In this document: one piece after another, positions 36,128-45,331 of the stretch
Layout: each line of letters begins with the position of its first letter
Numbering within the stretch: the first letter of the stretch is position 1
Source of the DNA: Sporolactobacillus sp. CQH2019
Lineage (GTDB): Bacteria; Bacillota; Bacilli; Bacillales; Sporolactobacillaceae
DNA length: 64,000 nt
Reading direction: 5' to 3'
NCBI RefSeq assembly: GCF_028765345.1
Contig: NZ_JARAJZ010000001.1
Location: forward strand, 558,001 to 622,000
Notes under the pieces: generated by a model
Databases searched by the model: none
What the model was told of the DNA's origin: nothing
The model's input: the letters and a program-made list of their open reading frames with translations, nothing else
Made by a program: the position numbers and the translations under genes

Positions 36128-37537
36128 GTGAAAAAGTTCGATCACCCTATTCAAACCATGGCCGCACGTCAGGAAAAGAAGAATATCCGGTCCGGAAAGG
36201 GAGCGTACCTCTCGTGGTGGCAGCTCAGCCTGATCGGTATCAGCTCGGTCATCGGTGCCGGTTTTTTTCTCGGATCGGGGTTATCGATCCGTGCTGCCGG
36301 TGCCTCTGTATTAATCAGCTATCTGATTGCCGGCGTGTCGGCCCTGATCGTATTTTCGGCATTGGCGGAAATGACAGTCAACGACCCGGAAAGCGGTTCT
36401 TTTCGGACCTACGCCAAAAAGGCCTACGGCGATGCCTATGCGTTTGTCTTCGGGTGGATCTATTGGTTCGCCGGACTCATGATTGTCTCCAGTGAAATTA
36501 CAGCCTTGTCTACATTTACCCGTTACTGGCTGCCGGAGATCCCGTTATGGATTTTCTTTAGCGGATACGCCTGTCTGGGCATCGGTGTGATCATGCTGGG
36601 CATCAAAGATTTCGGAACGATCGAATCCTACCTCGCCGTGCTTAAACTCTCGGCGCTGCTCGCTTTTATCGTGTTCGCATTTCTGCTTTTTATAGGCGGC
36701 CGATTCGGCTCTTTTCCATTATCCGTCCATAGTCCTTTTCAAGAGGGCCTGTTTCCAAACGGATTTCTCGGTTTCTGGGGAAGCATGATTTTTGTGCTGC
36801 TTTCGTTCGGCGGCATCGAAATCGTCGGCCTGACGGCGGATCGCTGCCGGAGCAAAGATGATGTTTCCAAAGCGGGCTACGCCCTCGTTATTACATTGAC
36901 GATGATCTATTTTTTCTCGGTCGTATCTGTTTTAATGATTGCGGATTGGAAAACGATCGGCACAGCAGAGAGTCCGTTCGTAACCGCTCTCGCCGCGGCC
37001 CGCATCTCTTTCATCGGCGGAATTTTCAACCTTGTGATTTTGTCCGCAGCGTTTTCAACAATGATCGGCGCCCTGTACTCGATGACAACCATATTGGCCG
37101 CCCTCGCCGCAGATCATGATGCACCGCGGCTGTTTAACAGACGCACCCAAAAGGATGTCCCGCTCTACGGACTGTTTCTGACCCTGGCGCTGCTGATTCT
37201 CGTCGATGTTCTTTCCTATTTTCTTCCTAAATCCGTTTATGAATATCTGGCAACCGCCTCCGGTACGATGCTTCTTTTAAACTGGCTGAATATCATCCTT
37301 TCTGATATGAAAAACCGGCGAATATACTCCGGCAGGCACAGAACGATCCCCTTCCAGCCCTATTCGGGGCTATTGGGTATCTGTATCATCGTTTTGGGTA
37401 TCACCGGCTCCGTTTTCGACAGGCAGCAGCGGATCAGTCTCATTTTTACTCTCGTGATCGTCGGTTTCATTTTGCTTCTTTACCTGATTAAGAAAAAATT
37501 CACTGAAAAAGCAAGAGACGGGCTCCGTTCTGATTGA
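36128..37537 (+). CDS. APC-family amino acid permease
   Basis: 469 residues with twelve predicted helices. The first helix has the APC substrate-backbone motif GISSVIGAGFFLGSG, and a conserved acidic loop (ALAEMTVNDPESGSFRTYA) follows TM2. It resembles the AAP/GABA-permease type in the cluster that includes AapA/AlaP-like carriers; the exact amino acid cannot be told. Start GTG with GGAGG at a long spacing (14 bases); the hydrophilic head QEKKNIRSGKGAYLSWWQ is typical. Confidence 0.88.
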   Translation: MKKFDHPIQTMAARQEKKNIRSGKGAYLSWWQLSLIGISSVIGAGFFLGSGLSIRAAGASVLISYLIAGVSALIVFSALAEMTVNDPESGSFRTYAKKAYGDAYAFVFGWIYWFAGLMIVSSEITALSTFTRYWLPEIPLWIFFSGYACLGIGVIMLGIKDFGTIESYLAVLKLSALLAFIVFAFLLFIGGRFGSFPLSVHSPFQEGLFPNGFLGFWGSMIFVLLSFGGIEIVGLTADRCRSKDDVSKAGYALVITLTMIYFFSVVSVLMIADWKTIGTAESPFVTALAAARISFIGGIFNLVILSAAFSTMIGALYSMTTILAALAADHDAPRLFNRRTQKDVPLYGLFLTLALLILVDVLSYFLPKSVYEYLATASGTMLLLNWLNIILSDMKNRRIYSGRHRTIPFQPYSGLLGICIIVLGITGSVFDRQQRISLIFTLVIVGFILLLYLIKKKFTEKARDGLRSD

Positions 37538-37598
37538 AAAATATCCGTTCAGCGGAGAACCGCCGCCATCCGGATGAGGGGAGCCCATGCCGGGAGCC

Positions 37599-37820
37599 GC
37601 TCCCAAAATATCAGGGGCAAAAGTTGTTTTATAATCCAAAATGCGCCCCTGTCATACCGGGACCGCTCCGAAGTATCAAAGTCAAAAGTTTTCCGCCAAT
37701 CTCCGCATATCCGGGTTATGTCTCCGCGTATCCGGGCTATGATCTGTCAACATGAGGCCGACAGCCGCGGAGCCTGTGCTCTGCGGTTTTTGCTTCTCTT
37801 CGCTATGATCTGTCAACTCG
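37599..37820. repeat. Short direct repeats downstream of the permease gene
   Basis: Three repeats: a diverged ~30-bp pair beginning CCGCTCC (about 37599 and 37665, sharing TATCA and CAAAAGTT); a tandem 21-bp pair CTCCGCATATCCGGGTTATG / CTCCGCGTATCCGGGCTATG (about 37698-37740); and CTATGATCTGTCAAC twice (37736 and 37802). Unit length again 21 bp, as in arrays 1 and 2. Confidence 0.6.
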
Positions 37821-37835
37821 AGACCGGCAATGCCG

Positions 37836-39476
37836 TTATCCTGCACAACAGGATAATTTTGAAACATTTTTATCAAATGTAAGGGCTGCTAACTTCAACC
37901 CTTCGGCCATGGTTAAATAGGGGGCCAGGCTTTCCTGAAGATCGCGGACGGTTAATCCGTACTTAACCGCCAATGTTCCTGCATAAATCACATCTCCGCC
38001 ATTTTCGGCAACGAGATGAACGCCGAGCACTTTCCATGTTTTCGCATCTGCGACCAGCTTAAAAACGCCCGTCGTTTCCCTGTTCACAATCGCGCGCGGA
38101 ACAGCATCTAAAGGCAAGACGGAAGTTCTGACCTCATATCCCTCCTTCCTCGCCTCCTTTTCTGTCAACCCGACAGTCGCTATCGAAGGATTCGTAAATA
38201 CGACTCCGGGAACAAAGCGCAAATCAATTTTTTGTTTTGAAAACCCCAAGGCAACTCTTGCAGCTGCCCTGCCTTCATAGGCTGCTACATAGACAAATTG
38301 CGGCCCCATGGTTACATCCCCCGCGGCATAAATGTCCGGATTGCTTGTCCTGAGAAAATCATCAACGAGGATTTCTTCCTGAGATCCGAGTTTAACGCCG
38401 GCAGCATCCGGATGAAGGTCCGCCGTGTTCGGCTTTCGGCCGGCGGCAACAAGGAGCTGCTCCGCTTCAATGATCCGTTTCTCGCCATTCACCGCTATGT
38501 GAATACGTTTGATAGCGCCGACTTGGTCGACCCGCTCAACCAGCGCGCCCGTGATTAGATTCATCCCCTGTCCCGTCAACGCTTTAGCGGCGGCTTCAGA
38601 AATTTCAGGATCATATGTTTTTAAAATTCGGGCACTTCGCTGGATGAATGTGACTTCCGACCCTAAGTTGTGGAATAACTGGCCGAGTTCCATCGCGACA
38701 TATCCGGAACCGATAACAGCGAGGCGTTTCGGAATTTCTTTCAGTTCAAGAGCCGTCGTACTCGTTAAATAATCGACTTTTTTTAGACCTTCAATGTCCG
38801 GCAGCGCCGACGCGGCACCGGTTGAAATTAAAAAGTTTTTCGCCGTCATCCTGCGGCCATCAACTTCCACACTATTCCCATCGAGAAATTTCGCTTCCCC
38901 GTGAATCAGCTCAAAGCCGTATTCATCGATCAGACGAACATATTTATCCTGACGCATTTTGCCGACAAGCTCGTTCTTTTGATCGACTAAAGCCATTAAG
39001 TCCGCGGGTCCTGCCGAAACGTCAAGACCGGCAAAGGGATTCATGCGGGCCAAACGGTTGATTTCTCCGGCACGAAGCAATGTTTTGGATGGGACACATC
39101 CAATATTGACGCACGTTCCGCCGACAGTCCCGCGCTCAACCATCGCTACTTTAGCTCCCAGTCCGACAGCTTCAATTGCTGCTGAAAAAGCGGAAGCGCC
39201 GGAACCGATAATCAGTAAATCATAGTCACCGGTCCGGTCCATTTTTATCCGGCTTTCACCGGAAATAATCTCGATATTTCCGGGTTTGCAGCCGGTATCC
39301 CCGACAGCCGCTTTTACGCTTTCAATAGCGTCTTTTTTCGCAACCTGGAAAACGGCTTTCCCCTTTCGATAGCTTGCTGATACATTTTCAGCGCCAACGC
39401 TGTTCATTGCGCGGATCACGCGATCTTCACAGTCTGGGCAAGTCATCCCCTGAATTGTCATCCGGCAGGTTTCCAA
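37836..39476 (-). CDS. merA: mercuric reductase
   Basis: Flavoenzyme reducing Hg2+ to volatile Hg0 with NADPH, in the cytoplasm. 546 residues: an N-terminal heavy-metal domain with GMTCPDC (C13, C16), an FAD/NAD disulfide-oxidoreductase core with the redox pair C122/C127 in [13 protein letters not shown], and the C-terminal vicinal pair C543-C544 (SCCAG) that hands Hg2+ to the active site. All key cysteines are present. Start TTG, 8 bases after GGGAGG. It follows merR; no mercury importer (merT/P/F) is adjacent. Confidence 0.97.
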   Translation of the reverse strand: METCRMTIQGMTCPDCEDRVIRAMNSVGAENVSASYRKGKAVFQVAKKDAIESVKAAVGDTGCKPGNIEIISGESRIKMDRTGDYDLLIIGSGASAFSAAIEAVGLGAKVAMVERGTVGGTCVNIGCVPSKTLLRAGEINRLARMNPFAGLDVSAGPADLMALVDQKNELVGKMRQDKYVRLIDEYGFELIHGEAKFLDGNSVEVDGRRMTAKNFLISTGAASALPDIEGLKKVDYLTSTTALELKEIPKRLAVIGSGYVAMELGQLFHNLGSEVTFIQRSARILKTYDPEISEAAAKALTGQGMNLITGALVERVDQVGAIKRIHIAVNGEKRIIEAEQLLVAAGRKPNTADLHPDAAGVKLGSQEEILVDDFLRTSNPDIYAAGDVTMGPQFVYVAAYEGRAAARVALGFSKQKIDLRFVPGVVFTNPSIATVGLTEKEARKEGYEVRTSVLPLDAVPRAIVNRETTGVFKLVADAKTWKVLGVHLVAENGGDVIYAGTLAVKYGLTVRDLQESLAPYLTMAEGLKLAALTFDKNVSKLSCCAG

Positions 39477-39620
39477 TTTTATTCCTCCCTGATTTTTACG
39501 AAATTCTATATGGAATTTTGGATCGCATTTCAGCCTTTGAGCCGGCTATGAGCCCCCTGCTCTCCCGGGCTAATAGACAAACCACTGCTTTTTTACGCAT
39601 TGCCTCACCCTGTTCCTCTC

Positions 39621-40019
39621 TTATTTTTTCATCAATGTTTCAATAATCGGGCACCCATAAATATCTTTATCTTCCGGACAGCGCTCTTTGAGATCAATCA
39701 GCATTTGTTCCACTTTTTTCAGATCTTTAATCTTGCGGCGTATGTCTGCTAACTTTTCAACGGTAAAGTTGTAGATATCGCAGCACTTTGCTTCGTCGCG
39801 ATCAACAACGCCCAGTAATTGATCAATTTCTTTCAGTTTGAATCCCAGTCCCTGCATACGTATAATAAAGCTCAGCCGGTCAACAGTCCGCTCCGTGTAA
39901 ATACGATATCCCGAGTCTAAACGGGGAGGTGCCGGCAGGATGCCGATCCGTTCATAATAACGAATCGTTTCTTTACTCAGATTACATTTTTTCGCGAGTT
40001 CGCCCATGCGATAGTGCAT
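39621..40019 (-). CDS. merR: MerR mercury-responsive regulator
   Basis: 132 residues from ATG at 40019 (GAGG 8 bases upstream; a GTG at 40028 is the alternative). The HTH (MGELAKKCNLSKETIRYYERIGIL) is followed by the dimer helix and three cysteines at 79, 114 and 123 from this start, the Hg2+-binding set of Bacillus-type MerR (KCCDIY, RCPEDKDIYGC). It activates the mer promoter by untwisting its 19-bp spacer. First gene of a minimal merR-merA operon. Confidence 0.95.
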   Translation of the reverse strand: MHYRMGELAKKCNLSKETIRYYERIGILPAPPRLDSGYRIYTERTVDRLSFIIRMQGLGFKLKEIDQLLGVVDRDEAKCCDIYNFTVEKLADIRRKIKDLKKVEQMLIDLKERCPEDKDIYGCPIIETLMKK

Positions 40020-40038
40020 CTTTTTCACCTCATTCAGA

Positions 40039-40069
40039 GTATAAACCCTGTACCTAGGTACACAGTCAA
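40039..40069 (-). promoter_or_regulatory. mer promoter-operator
   Basis: Minus-strand -35 TTGACT (40064-40069) and -10 TTATAC (40039-40044) are separated by 19 bases, the over-long spacer typical of MerR promoters, and the spacer carries the perfect palindrome TGTACCTAGGTACA (40049-40062). Confidence 0.9.
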
Positions 40070-40116
40070 TACAAATGGCTCTATTATTGTTTTGCAGAGC
40101 GCCTCAAGTGATTGCC

Positions 40117-40250
40117 TGCATCTGATCCATTCAGCGGATGACGATTACCGGGCGCTGATTCAAAAACAGATTCCTGCAGATATCCTGTTACTGGTCATAC
40201 CGGTTTACTGGTACGGCATGTCGGAATTTCAGATTAAATTGTTGGCATAA
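40117..40250 (+). pseudogene. Fragment of an NAD(P)H oxidoreductase gene, partial copy of the gene at 46892
   Basis: About 95 bases (40128-40222) are nearly identical to 47052-47147 inside the intact oxidoreductase gene; the encoded SADDDYRALIQKQIPADILLL and PVYWYGMS match it. Before and after the matching stretch the sequence diverges and there is no start. It marks the left edge of the AT-richer sugar island. Confidence 0.8.
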
Positions 40251-40485
40251 ACCTTTCAAAACATCCATCTTGATGCCTATCTCCCTATTGACACACAATA
40301 CCACAGAAACAGACTCATTTCGAGACGGATCAAACAACCATTTTGTTGCACGGAGGCAGAAATAGGCGAACTGCGACTGATAAAAACATTCTTAGGCCTT
40401 TGTGACCTTAATTAGATAGGTCGGCAACCATGGATCCGACATACTTGCTGCATATGCCAAAAAAATATTTTTTCTCCACCGTTTT

Positions 40486-41262
40486 TCAAGATCTATTTAA
40501 TTTTTTAAAATCTATTGGCTTGCTAATGATTAAATCAGTGTAACGTTTGATTTGATCCTGGCTACTTGTTTTTATTTTAGAATCCACTATAACTCCGTCA
40601 GCGTTCTCAATATCAGAAAATAAATATGGATCTGCCTTTCCTATCTTTGATGAATCAACTACAATATATTTTTTCTTAGCATGCTGTAATGCTACCTTTT
40701 TGATATTTGCATCATCGAAGCTTGAAGTCGTCGCTTGCCCTTTAAAAATTCCATTTGTCCCCACAAAAGAGATATCAAAGTAATAGTTTTCAAGGCATTG
40801 GACAGCTAGCGTGCCTAACAGTTGATTTGATGACTTATTGTAATATCCACCAGCGAGAATTACATTATTGTTTTTCTTAATTAGGTAGCGAAATATTAAG
40901 TCAGAATTTGTAACGTACTGTATTCCTTTGTTTAATGACAAAAATTGTGCTGCCGCAAAAATTGTTGTGCCGGCACCTAAATAGACTGTAGATCTTTCGG
41001 GAATAAGATTAGCTATCTCTCGACCAATTTCTAATTTTGCTTTGTGCTGTATTTTATTTTTTTCTTCAGTTGACCGTTCAACTATTAATGATGCTCCCCC
41101 ATAGGTTCTAGACAACATTTTCTTTTTTGCCAGTTCATTAAGATCACGACGAATTGTCATTGGAGCTACCTTCAGCCTATTTGCAAGTTCGATAGTAGAC
41201 ATTGATTTATTTTTTGAATCTGCAAGTAAAGATAATATACAATCTTGGCGTGTTCTTTTCAT
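40486..41262 (-). CDS. DeoR-family sugar-phosphate repressor
   Basis: 258 residues: N-terminal HTH (STIELANRLKVAPMTIRRDLNEL) and a C-terminal DeoR sensor domain (VYLGAGTTIFAAAQFL, LAGGYYN, SFVGTNGIF, YIVVDSSKIGK). Members bind phosphosugars. GAGGTG precedes the ATG. It is divergent from the PTS-aldolase operon with operator-like TGTTCG words between, so it is the probable local repressor. Base composition is AT-rich like the operon. Confidence 0.92.
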   Translation of the reverse strand: MKRTRQDCILSLLADSKNKSMSTIELANRLKVAPMTIRRDLNELAKKKMLSRTYGGASLIVERSTEEKNKIQHKAKLEIGREIANLIPERSTVYLGAGTTIFAAAQFLSLNKGIQYVTNSDLIFRYLIKKNNNVILAGGYYNKSSNQLLGTLAVQCLENYYFDISFVGTNGIFKGQATTSSFDDANIKKVALQHAKKKYIVVDSSKIGKADPYLFSDIENADGVIVDSKIKTSSQDQIKRYTDLIISKPIDFKKLNRS

Positions 41263-41501
41263 TATATTTCACCTCAGGTAATAAAAATTATTCCACATAT
41301 TATCCTATTTTAAAAATGTTCGACAATGTTCTTTAATATTTTAACTCTATTTATATGCATTTGTCTATAAATATGTTTATAAATCAATATTATTATTTTT
41401 TAGATATAATGTTGACTTATATTTATAAAGCGATTACAATATGTTCGTGAACAAAGTTAAACATATTTTTTAAAATAGAACATCATTTGGAGATGGTTAA
41501 A
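41263..41501. promoter_or_regulatory. Divergent control region of the DeoR gene and PTS operon
   Basis: PTS promoter: -35 TTGACT (41412-41417), 17 bases, -10 TACAAT (41435-41440). A cre-like ATAAAGCGATTACA (41425-41438; 12 of 14 positions of the CcpA consensus) fills the spacer and -10. The palindrome TGTTCGTGAACA within ATATGTTCGTGAACAAAGTT (from 41439) covers the start point, and a second word pair AATGTTCGACAATGTTC lies near 41317-41334. These suggest joint control by CcpA and the DeoR repressor. Confidence 0.65.
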
Positions 41502-41963
41502 TTGGAAATGGTCAAGCTTTCTCAAGTTGTAAATGAAAATTTAGTCACGTTAGATCTCAAAGCAAATACCAAAAAAGAAGCAATAGAAGAACTAACAGAT
41601 TTGCTAGTAAAGAATGGAAACGTTAATGACAAAGATGGTTTTGTCAAAGATGTACTTTTTCGTGAATCAGAAGGTGTAACAGGATTAGGACAAGGAATTG
41701 CAATACCACATGGGAAATCTTGGTTTGTAAACACGACATCTATCGCTATTGGAATAAGCAAACATTATATTGAATGGGAAAGTTTAGATGGAGGACCGGT
41801 CAATGTAATAATTTTATTTGCTGTCCGTAATGAAGATGCGAATACTCTTCATCTGACATTATTGCAAGGTATCGCTATTTTGCTTGCAAACGAAGATTTC
41901 GTGAAGGCTATTCATAAAGTGGATTCAAAAGAAGAACTTATAAGTTTACTTAGTTCTAATTGA
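41502..41963 (+). CDS. PTS fructose-type enzyme IIA
   Basis: 153-residue cytoplasmic phosphocarrier of the PTS_EIIA_2 (fructose/mannitol) type. The phosphorylated histidine is in GIAIPHGKS; RESEGVTGLGQG precedes it, as usual. I choose TTG at 41502 because GGAG (41489-41492) is 9 bases upstream; ATG at 41508 is possible. First gene of a IIA-IIB-IIC-aldolase-aldolase-kinase operon. Nothing is missing for function. Confidence 0.9.
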   Translation: MEMVKLSQVVNENLVTLDLKANTKKEAIEELTDLLVKNGNVNDKDGFVKDVLFRESEGVTGLGQGIAIPHGKSWFVNTTSIAIGISKHYIEWESLDGGPVNVIILFAVRNEDANTLHLTLLQGIAILLANEDFVKAIHKVDSKEELISLLSSN

Positions 41964-41998
41964 TAAGCAACTAAATCAACAACTGGAGGGTGAAAAGA

Positions 41999-42316
41999 AT
42001 GAAAATTGTCGGTGTAGCAGCATGTACCTCTGGTATTGCACATACGTATATTGCGCGTGAAAAGATTATTCAAGCGGCAACTAAATTGGGCCATGAGGTC
42101 CATATCGAAACCCAAGGCACCATAGGTACAGAAAACGAATTAACATCGCAGCAAATCAAAAACGCTGATTTCGTATTACTGGCAGTAGATATCAAAATTA
42201 GCAAAGAAAGATTTAAAGGAAAGAAAGTATTTGAAGTCCCAACAAATACCGTTATAAAAGCATCCACTAAGTTGGTTGAGACTTTAGTACAAAAAGTTGA
42301 AGAAGAAAGGAAGTGA
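41999..42316 (+). CDS. PTS fructose-type enzyme IIB
   Basis: 105 residues. The phospho-cysteine lies in VAACTSGIAHTYIA near residue 9, the hallmark of fructose-family IIB, and the SIGTENELT-type segment follows (QGTIGTENELT). It relays phosphate from IIA to the sugar bound by IIC. ATG at 41999 has GGAGG 9 bases upstream. Separate-domain form; many fructose systems are fused. Confidence 0.92.
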   Translation: MKIVGVAACTSGIAHTYIAREKIIQAATKLGHEVHIETQGTIGTENELTSQQIKNADFVLLAVDIKISKERFKGKKVFEVPTNTVIKASTKLVETLVQKVEEERK

Positions 42317-42322
42317 TGCTTG

Positions 42323-43426
42323 ATGTTTAGAAAATTACAGCTAAAGAAACATGCAATGACTGGTATTTCATATATGTTACCTCTGGTCGTTTCGGCAGGA
42401 CTACTTATGGCAATAGGTAATCTTTTCGGAGGTACAGATATAACTAATGTGGCACAAATAAAAGCAGGCATGTCCATTCCCAATGCTTTTACCACGTTAG
42501 GTGTTTGGGGATTTCAATTGCTTGCTCCAGTAATTGCTGCATCTATTGCTTATTCCATTGCTGATAGACCAGGAATTGCGCCAGGATTGTTAAGCGGATT
42601 CATTGCCTATTATATTGGAGCCGGTTTTTTGGGTGGTATGATTGGCGGATATGTAACAGGTTGGATTGTTTTAGGTTTAGTTAAATACATCAAGGTTCCT
42701 AATTGGGCTGAAGGTTTAAGGCCTATGTTAATTATTCCATTATTGGCTGGTGCTATTGACTTATTTCTGATGTTCTATATTCTTGGACAACCTATAGTAT
42801 GGCTTACAGACTTGCTAACAAACTTTCTTCAAGGTATGCGAGGATCAGCAAGATTCATATTTGGAGGGATTTTAGGTGGTATGGCTGCTTTTGATTTTGG
42901 AGGACCGGTTAATAAAGTTGCGTCCTTATTCTGCGATGGCCTTTTAATTCAAGGAATCAAACAACCTGAGGCTGTTAAAATTTTAGCATCCATGGTGCCT
43001 CCGTTTGGAATTACACTATCCTATATTTTCTCAATAATATTTAGACATCCTATTTATACGCAAAAAGAAAAGGACAATATTAAAATAGCTTTTCCAATGG
43101 GAATCTGTATGATTACAGAAGGTTGCATTCCTATAGCCATGGAAGATCTTGTAAGGGTCATTGCTTCTTGCACGGTTGGGGCGGCCATAGGTGGTGCATT
43201 GAATATGACTTTTGGAGTAGCAAGTCCCGTGCCTTCGGGAGGAATGTTTATTGTACCTGCTATGAATCACCCTCTCATATTTACTGTAGATCTTTTAATA
43301 GGAAGTTTAATTACGGCAGTAATGTTACTTGTTTGGAAAAAAGCTCCTGTTGAAAAAACTGAAGAAGAGAATGAGGATAACGAATCTGAAGAAGAATTGG
43401 ATTTAGGAAGTATCAAAGAAAGCTGA
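42323..43426 (+). CDS. PTS fructose-type enzyme IIC
   Basis: 367-residue integral membrane permease, eight to ten predicted helices, fructose-family signature regions AMTGISYMLPLVVSAGLLMA, GFIAYYIGAGFLGGMIGGY and FDFGGPVNKVA. A very acidic C-terminal tail (EEENEDNESEEELDLG) follows the last helix. It begins 6 bases after the IIB stop. The sugar is not deducible; a ketose phosphorylated at C1 or C6 is expected for the family. Confidence 0.92.
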   Translation: MFRKLQLKKHAMTGISYMLPLVVSAGLLMAIGNLFGGTDITNVAQIKAGMSIPNAFTTLGVWGFQLLAPVIAASIAYSIADRPGIAPGLLSGFIAYYIGAGFLGGMIGGYVTGWIVLGLVKYIKVPNWAEGLRPMLIIPLLAGAIDLFLMFYILGQPIVWLTDLLTNFLQGMRGSARFIFGGILGGMAAFDFGGPVNKVASLFCDGLLIQGIKQPEAVKILASMVPPFGITLSYIFSIIFRHPIYTQKEKDNIKIAFPMGICMITEGCIPIAMEDLVRVIASCTVGAAIGGALNMTFGVASPVPSGGMFIVPAMNHPLIFTVDLLIGSLITAVMLLVWKKAPVEKTEEENEDNESEEELDLGSIKES

Positions 43427-43440
43427 AAGGAGATCTTTCT

Positions 43441-44310
43441 ATGTATGTTTCAATGGGAGTATTGTTGGATAAAGCCAATCGTGAAAATTATGGGGTAATG
43501 GCAATCAATTGTTTTAATTTGGAAAGTGCCTTTGCCACCATCCATGCGGCTGAAGAAATGAATTCTCCAATCATTATTGATCTTTTAATGGAGCATTTGA
43601 AAAAACATTTAGGACTTAAAGTAGTTTTACCTGCAGTCATTGGCCTTGCAAGAGAGGCAAAAGTACAGGTTGCAATCAATCTTGATCATGGAAAATCTGA
43701 AGATTATGTGAAGGAAGCAATTAATGCTGGATTTTCGAGTGTCATGATAGATGCTTCTGAAAAAAGCTTTGAAGAGAATGTCAAGGAAACTCAGAAAATG
43801 ATCAGATTTGCTAAAAGGAAGGAAGTATCAGTAGAGGCTGAAGTGGGTGGAATGGGGGCTGTAGCCAATGAAAATTTTACTAATACTGATATGTATACAA
43901 ACCCAGAAGAAGCAATCGAGTTTATTAAAGCAACTGATGTAACAGCATTAGCTATCTCCTTCGGTTCATCACATGGAATCATGCCGAAAGGGTATATTCC
44001 AAAATTCGACTTTGAAATTGTAAAAAAAATAAAAAAGGCAACTAGCAAGCCTTTAGTATTGCACGGTGGGTCTGGTTGTGGTGCGGATAACATCCGTAAG
44101 GCTGTCGAATGTGGAATCAATAAGGTTAATGTTGGCTCTGATGTTATGAAAGCGCAATTAGATGCTCTTTATAAACAGATACAGGAAAACCGCAATAAAG
44201 ATTTTGTAGAAATGGTTGAGGGAACGATAGAACCAGCTAAGGAGATGGTGAAATATTATATAAACATTGTTGGATCTAGAAATAAGGATATCCTCAGTCA
44301 GACGGTTTAA
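43441..44310 (+). CDS. class II ketose-bisphosphate aldolase, paralog 1
   Basis: 289 residues of the FbaA/GatY/KbaY family. Zinc ligands: histidines in INLDHGKSED, FGSSHGIMPKG and VLHGGSGCG; VEAEVGGMGA carries the ligand/catalytic acidic segment. The reaction is cleavage of a ketose 1,6-bisphosphate to dihydroxyacetone phosphate and glyceraldehyde 3-phosphate; which stereoisomer is unclear. AAAGGAGA precedes the ATG, 14 bases after the IIC stop. Only distantly similar to its neighbour. Confidence 0.9.
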   Translation: MYVSMGVLLDKANRENYGVMAINCFNLESAFATIHAAEEMNSPIIIDLLMEHLKKHLGLKVVLPAVIGLAREAKVQVAINLDHGKSEDYVKEAINAGFSSVMIDASEKSFEENVKETQKMIRFAKRKEVSVEAEVGGMGAVANENFTNTDMYTNPEEAIEFIKATDVTALAISFGSSHGIMPKGYIPKFDFEIVKKIKKATSKPLVLHGGSGCGADNIRKAVECGINKVNVGSDVMKAQLDALYKQIQENRNKDFVEMVEGTIEPAKEMVKYYINIVGSRNKDILSQTV

Positions 44311-44334
44311 GTAGAAAAAAAGGAGGAAAAATTT

Positions 44335-45228
44335 ATGTTAGTAAATATGAACCAATTGTTACTAGTAGCCAAGAAAAACCATTTTGCAGTAGGGGCTTAT
44401 AACGTTTCAAACTCAGAATTGCTAAAAGCATCGTTAGAACAATGTGAGGCCGATAATGCTCCAGGAATCATTGCTGTTCATCCGACAGAACTTGCATATG
44501 CAAAAGATGATTTCTTTGCATATGTACTGCAAAGGATTAAGAATAGCAAAGTGCCATTTGCTTTACATTTAGATCATGGCGATACTATCACTAATGTAGC
44601 ACGGGCTATCCATGATGGATTTAGTTCAGTTATGATTGATGGATCATTGAAGCCTTGGAAAGAAAATATAGCCATTACAAAAAAAACAGTAGATATGTGC
44701 CATTTAGTAGGTGTGACTGTTGAAGGAGAACTTGGAACCATTGGTCAAACAGGAAATCATATCAAAGAACATTTGCAAAATGGAATCTACGCTAGACCTG
44801 AAGACGCTAAAAAATTTGTTGAAGAAACAGGTGTAGATACATTAGCTGTTGGCATTGGCACGGCTCATGGTATTTATCCGTCTGACGTTAAGCCTAAAAT
44901 TAGAATTGATATTCTGGAAGAGATTTTGAAAGTGGTCCATATCCCATTGGTATTACATGGAGGCTCATCTAATCCCGATGACCAGATTGCTGAAGCTGTA
45001 AAAACAGGAATAGCTAAAGTAAACATTTCTTCTGACTATAAATTCGCATTCTTCAAGCAAGCACGGAAGGTATTGGCTGAAGATGATGGATGGGATCCAA
45101 ATAACCTGTTCCCTTCATGCATCGAAGCAGCTAAAAAGATCGTTCATCACAAGAATGAATTGTTTAATGCCGTAAATAAAGCTGAGCTGTATAAAGACAT
45201 TGAACCATGGAGAGCACAGTATCTATAA
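44335..45228 (+). CDS. class II ketose-bisphosphate aldolase, paralog 2
   Basis: 297 residues of the same fold as the preceding gene: LHLDHGDTIT, VEGELGTIG, GIGTAHGIYPSD, VLHGGSSNPDD, with the usual VNISSDYKFAFF phosphate-binding segment. The loop regions and C-terminus differ clearly from paralog 1, so it is not a recent duplicate. Two aldolases in one operon suggest either a heteromeric enzyme or two substrates. AAAGGAGG precedes the ATG. Confidence 0.9.
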   Translation: MLVNMNQLLLVAKKNHFAVGAYNVSNSELLKASLEQCEADNAPGIIAVHPTELAYAKDDFFAYVLQRIKNSKVPFALHLDHGDTITNVARAIHDGFSSVMIDGSLKPWKENIAITKKTVDMCHLVGVTVEGELGTIGQTGNHIKEHLQNGIYARPEDAKKFVEETGVDTLAVGIGTAHGIYPSDVKPKIRIDILEEILKVVHIPLVLHGGSSNPDDQIAEAVKTGIAKVNISSDYKFAFFKQARKVLAEDDGWDPNNLFPSCIEAAKKIVHHKNELFNAVNKAELYKDIEPWRAQYL

Positions 45229-45247
45229 TGTTTATAATGCATTGATC

Positions 45248-45287
45248 ATTAAATGGTCCATAGTCCTATGACTTTGGACCATTTAAT
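45248..45287 (+). terminator. Hairpin between aldolase 2 and the kinase gene
   Basis: ATTAAATGGTCCA...TGGACCATTTAAT, a perfect 13-bp stem without a long T run. Probably a partial terminator or mRNA-stability element that lowers kinase expression. Confidence 0.6.
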
Positions 45288-45331
45288 GTAATTATCATAA
45301 ACTCTATTTTCATAAAAGTAAGGTGAATTAA

